DNA of 9,055 nucleotides from Candidatus Agathobaculum merdigallinarum (lineage in GTDB: Bacteria > Bacillota > Clostridia > Oscillospirales > Butyricicoccaceae), in contig DXDO01000137.1 in assembly GCA_019115425.1 (NCBI GenBank), positions 1-9,055 of the forward strand. The letters are read 5' to 3'. Both the position numbers and the translations under genes were made by a program. The notes under the pieces are model-generated. The model searched no databases and was not told where the DNA came from. It worked only from the letters and a program-made list of their open reading frames with translations. The first letter of the stretch is position 1; every line of letters begins with the position of its first letter. Below are positions 6,776 to 9,055 of this stretch, piece after piece.

Positions 6776-7378
6776 TTATGGTTCCGCGGCAATGTGCCAC
6801 AGGTAGAGCGCCGCGACGGTTGCGTGCGGCGCGTAGCGCGCGCGGTATTCCGCGAACTGCTGTTTTGTCAGGCTGTCCAGCCCGTATAGGCGGCACATGC
6901 CCTTGCGGATGCCGAAATCATCATAGGCAAGCACGTCCGGCCGCTGGAGCGAAAAGGTCAGCAGCATTTCCGCCGTCCATCGGCCAACACCCGGCAGGGC
7001 GGTCAGTGCGCGGATGACCTCCTCGTCATCTTTTTCCACAAGGCTGTGGATATCGAGCGCGCCGTCCGCGACCGCCCGCGCGGCGGACAGCATATAATTT
7101 GCCTTGCGGCCGGAAAAGCCGCAGGCGCGCAGGCGCTCCTCCCCTGCTGCAAGCAGATTTTCCGGCGTGACTGCACCGACCGCATCACACAGCCGTTTCC
7201 AAACGGTTTGCAAGGCCTTGCCTGAGATCTGCTGACCGGCGATCGAGTTGATGAGCGCTTCAAACAGATCGGGGAATACTTCGCGGTCGATATGGCCGAT
7301 GCGGCCGATCGCCTCGCCGAGCACGGGATCGCGCGCGGCGAGGTAGTCGGTCTCGTCCTTGCCGTAGAAAAAGAACAT
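6776..7378 (-). CDS. AlkA-type DNA-3-methyladenine glycosylase (HhH-GPD)
   Basis: The protein is 200 residues, with ATG at 7378 preceded by AAAGGAG 6 bases upstream. It belongs to the helix-hairpin-helix GPD superfamily: an N-terminal substrate-pocket region with the conserved ALINSIAGQQIS (41-52), hairpin LPGVGRWTAEM (128-138) and the catalytic aspartate in YDDFGIRKG (most likely D154, matching AlkA D238). No lysine sits at the position used by bifunctional Nth/OGG enzymes, so a monofunctional glycosylase is expected, excising alkylated purines such as N3-alkyladenine and leaving abasic sites. It is shorter than E. coli AlkA (282) because it lacks the N-terminal TBP-like domain, a common compact form. 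The abasic product would be a substrate for the EndoQ module encoded 0.8 kb away. No Ada-like or LexA site was seen. Confidence 0.88.
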   Translation of the reverse strand: MFFFYGKDETDYLAARDPVLGEAIGRIGHIDREVFPDLFEALINSIAGQQISGKALQTVWKRLCDAVGAVTPENLLAAGEERLRACGFSGRKANYMLSAARAVADGALDIHSLVEKDDEEVIRALTALPGVGRWTAEMLLTFSLQRPDVLAYDDFGIRKGMCRLYGLDSLTKQQFAEYRARYAPHATVAALYLWHIAAEP

Positions 7379-7393
7379 AGCAGGCTCCTTTCG

Positions 7394-7444
7394 TTTAAAA
7401 AAGTTTCAAATTCTTTTAAAATATGTCTTGCAATCCATTTTAAA
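7394..7444. repeat. Three phased TTTAAA repeats in the divergent intergenic region
   Basis: TTTAAA occurs at 7394-7399, 7415-7420 and 7439-7444, spaced 21 and 24 bases apart, about two helical turns. The 119-bp gap between the glycosylase and GyrI-like genes is AT-rich in an otherwise GC-rich window. They may be regulator sites, or simply promoter-region AT richness. No good promoter for the glycosylase was found here; TATTTT at 7423-7418 (minus) is the best -10 candidate. Confidence 0.3.
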
Positions 7445-7456
7445 TGCGGTTATGAT
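7428..7456 (+). promoter_or_regulatory. Sigma-A type promoter of the GyrI-like gene
   Basis: TTGCAA (7428-7433) and TATGAT (7451-7456) are separated by exactly 17 bases. Transcription would begin near 7463, about 35 bases before ATG 7498. The third TTTAAA lies in the spacer. Confidence 0.75.
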
Positions 7457-7497
7457 ACCAACAGACCGGTCAATACGATGAAAAGGAACGATATTCC

Positions 7498-7947
7498 ATG
7501 AACGTGATTTCTCTCTCCCGCTGTTCGATCGCTTACCTGCGCCGCTCCGGCGCATACGGCGCGGAAAACCGCGCAGTCATGGAGCGGCTGCTTGCGCTTG
7601 CCGACCAGGCGGGCCTGCTCGGACCGGAGACGGCCATTCTCTCCATCGCATGGGATGATCCCGCGCATACACCGTCTGAGGTCTGCCGCTATGACGCCTG
7701 TCTGGTATTGCAGGAGGGGCAAACCCTGTCCGGTGCAGATATCCGCTATGGATCGCTGCCCGGCGGCAGGTATGCGGTCTTTCCCCTCCCGCACACCGAG
7801 CAGGCCGTGTCGGAAGCATGGCACGCGATCGACCGCCTGCTGCGGGAAGCCGGGTGCACCGCCGACCCCAGCCGCCCGGTGATGGAGCGCTACACCTGTG
7901 CCGGCGAGCAGGACGACATTTGTGAATTTTGTATTCCTGTAATTTGA
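7498..7947 (+). CDS. Stand-alone GyrI-like (SbmC/AraC effector-binding fold) protein
   Basis: The protein is 149 residues, with ATG 7498 and an AGGA site 10 bases upstream. The pattern fits the GyrI-like/SOUL small-molecule binding fold: an opening strand CSIAYLRRSGAYG, a helix, YDACLVLQEG (65-74), GGRYAVFPLPHT (89-100) and an ending of the form MERY...EFCIPV (129-148). E143 in the last strand aligns with the acidic ligand-contact residue of this fold. There is no DNA-binding domain, so it is not an AraC or MerR regulator. Stand-alone members bind hydrophobic or cationic drugs, inhibit gyrase (SbmC) or hydrolyse cyclopropane genotoxins such as yatakemycin (YtkR7-like). Which of these applies here is not visible. 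It is divergent from an AlkA-type glycosylase and is monocistronic with a terminator directly after it. Confidence 0.8.
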   Translation: MNVISLSRCSIAYLRRSGAYGAENRAVMERLLALADQAGLLGPETAILSIAWDDPAHTPSEVCRYDACLVLQEGQTLSGADIRYGSLPGGRYAVFPLPHTEQAVSEAWHAIDRLLREAGCTADPSRPVMERYTCAGEQDDICEFCIPVI

Positions 7948-7977
7948 GAAAAAGCGCCGCAGTTGCGGCGCTTTTTC
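7948..7977. terminator. Bidirectional terminator between GyrI-like and thioesterase genes
   Basis: AAAAAGCGCCGC (7949-7960) and GCGGCGCTTTTT (7965-7976) form a 12-bp stem with a four-base AGTT loop. The symmetric A and T runs make it work in both directions. It sits immediately after the GyrI-like stop (7947) and just before the stop of the converging thioesterase (7980). Confidence 0.9.
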
Positions 7978-7979
7978 TA

Positions 7980-8372
7980 TTACGCATTCTTCTTTGCCTG
8001 CGCCTTCTGCTCAAAGCGTTCCTTGGCGACGACCGCGCGCTGGTGCGTGCCCTCGCCGATCAGGCCGGCTTCGTCATACGCCGCGACCTTGAAGGTCAGG
8101 ATCTTGCCGTTCGGCGCAATCTCGGTCAGCTCGGTCTCAACGCGCACCTCCATACCCTCGGGCGTGGCGGACACGTGCGACACATTGACCAGCGTGCCGA
8201 CCGTGGTCTTGCCCTCCTCGAGGTGGGGCGCAACGCTGCCTGCCGCGGTGTTCTCGATCGCCGCAATCATCATCGGGGTCGCGAACACGGATACCAGACC
8301 GCTGCCGACGTTGCACGCCAGCTGGTCGTTTGTTACGATAAACTTCTTTTCACCTTTGATACCGGTTTGCAT
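7980..8372 (-). CDS. FlK-type hotdog thioesterase
   Basis: The protein is 130 residues, with ATG 8372 and a GGAG site 10 bases upstream inside the end of serS. It is a single hotdog domain of the fluoroacetyl-CoA thioesterase (FlK) type. T32 (in FATPMMIAAIE), E40 and H66 (in GTLVNVSHVSATP) have exactly the spacing of the FlK catalytic residues Thr42, Glu50 and His76 (8 and 26). The core pattern 'hotdog helix with E, then GT.V...H' is also present. The enzyme should hydrolyse small acyl-CoA thioesters. Whether it has any preference for fluoroacetyl-CoA is unknown, and most relatives are uncharacterised. Five bases separate it from the serS stop, so the two are co-transcribed. It ends at the bidirectional terminator. 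The lysine/alanine-rich C-terminal tail (KAQAKKNA) is probably disordered. Confidence 0.82.
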   Translation of the reverse strand: MQTGIKGEKKFIVTNDQLACNVGSGLVSVFATPMMIAAIENTAAGSVAPHLEEGKTTVGTLVNVSHVSATPEGMEVRVETELTEIAPNGKILTFKVAAYDEAGLIGEGTHQRAVVAKERFEQKAQAKKNA

Positions 8373-8377
8373 GGCGC

Positions 8378-9055
8378 TTATTCTCCTTTTCTGCGGATCT
8401 CGGTCATGCCGCCCATATACGGCTGCAGCGGCTTCGGAATAGCGACCGAACCGTCCGCACGCAGGTTGTTCTCAAGGAAGGCGATCAGCATGCGCGGGGG
8501 TGCGACGACCGTGTTATTGAGCGTATGCGCGAAGTACAGTTCCTTGGAGTTCTTGCCGCGCACGCGGATACCCAGACGGCGCGCCTGCGCGTCGCCCAGG
8601 TTGGAGCACGAGCCGACTTCGAAGTACTTCTTCTGGCGCGGCGACCATGCCTCTACGTCGCAGGACTTGACCTTGAGGTCCGCGAGGTCGCCCGAGCAGC
8701 ACTCGAGCGTACGCACCGGAATATCCAGCGAGCGGAAGAAATCGACCGTGTTCTGCCACAGCTTGTCATACCACATCGGGGATTCCTCGGGCTTGCAGAC
8801 CACGACCATCTCCTGCTTTTCAAACTGGTGGATGCGGTATACGCCGCGCTCCTCGATGCCGTGCGCGCCGACCTCCTTGCGGAAGCAGGGCGAATAGCTG
8901 GTCAGGGTCTGCGGGAGGGTCTCCTCGTCGTTGATGGTGTCGATAAATTTACCGATCATCGAGTGCTCGGAGGTGCCGATCAGGTACAGGTCCTCGCCCT
9001 CGATCTTGTACATCATGTTCTCCATTTCCTTGAAGGACATAACGCCCTTGACCAC
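8378..9055 (-). CDS. serS: Seryl-tRNA synthetase, C-terminal part (runs off the right edge)
   Basis: This covers 225 codons of a class II synthetase catalytic domain; the N-terminal tRNA-binding coiled coil and the start are outside the window. It charges tRNA-Ser with serine in the cytoplasm. Visible marks are the serine-pocket TSEH region (LYLIGTSEHSMI), motif 2 (CFRKEVGAHGIEERGVYRIHQFEKQE), the DVEAWSPRQKKYFEVGSCSN stretch and motif 3 with its arginine in TVVAPPRMLIAFLEN. The motif 3 form LNNT...PPR and the ...KKYFEVGSCSNLGDAQARR region are closer to the archaeal/eukaryotic and clostridial SerRS pattern than to the LNGSGLAVGR form of E. coli and B. subtilis. It is the first visible gene of an operon with the thioesterase. 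The first codon shown is internal, not a start. Confidence 0.93.
   Translation of the reverse strand: MVKGVMSFKEMENMMYKIEGEDLYLIGTSEHSMIGKFIDTINDEETLPQTLTSYSPCFRKEVGAHGIEERGVYRIHQFEKQEMVVVCKPEESPMWYDKLWQNTVDFFRSLDIPVRTLECCSGDLADLKVKSCDVEAWSPRQKKYFEVGSCSNLGDAQARRLGIRVRGKNSKELYFAHTLNNTVVAPPRMLIAFLENNLRADGSVAIPKPLQPYMGGMTEIRRKGE

Noticed and set aside
3216..7043. Two similar inverted repeats TCCACA-N3/4-TGTGGA at 3216-3230 and about 7035-7050
   Set aside because: Both arise from similar codons for a D-I/F-H-S-L peptide in two different genes; coincidence is the simpler explanation.

Overview
The window looks like a chromosomal segment of a GC-rich, probably gut-associated Firmicute of the class Clostridia (Oscillospiraceae/Butyricicoccaceae-like). 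This rests on an AgrC-type kinase, an RsiV-like domain, the style of the seryl-tRNA synthetase, low-spacer Shine-Dalgarno sites and sigma-A type promoters. The species call is inference; I could not search databases.

The left third (1-2863) looks accessory. It opens with the 3' end of an IS3-family transposase and its right IS end. This abuts a fragment of an unrecognised minus-strand gene, apparently cut by the element. Next comes an unusual single-gene membrane sensor (693-2756): a multi-pass AgrC-like (HPK10/GHKL) histidine kinase continued by an extra transmembrane helix and an extracellular RsiV-like (DUF3298) domain. No response regulator or sigma factor lies beside it. A strong hairpin terminator closes this part.

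The middle and right parts (2866-9055) look chromosomal and hold several genome-maintenance genes. A 1050-residue minus-strand protein fuses an endonuclease-Q-like PHP nuclease to a UvrD/PcrA-type helicase. It carries two candidate beta-clamp-binding motifs, one at the end of each module. Its promoter is back to back with that of a plus-strand SGNH hydrolase, and a 19-bp palindrome fills the spacer of the hydrolase promoter. Next are a compact AlkA-type DNA glycosylase (minus) and, divergent from it, a stand-alone GyrI-like protein (plus) with a clear promoter. The right edge carries serS (partial, minus), followed 5 bases later by a FlK-type hotdog thioesterase, so these two form an operon.

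Functionally, the repair and detoxification genes (EndoQ-UvrD, AlkA-like, GyrI-like, thioesterase) cluster within about 5.5 kb. They have separate promoters and terminators, so they are neighbours rather than one operon. A degenerate parS-like 16-mer near the end of the helicase gene, together with serS nearby, would fit an origin-proximal location. The strongest candidates for something undescribed are the EndoQ-helicase fusion with two clamp motifs and the kinase-RsiV fusion.
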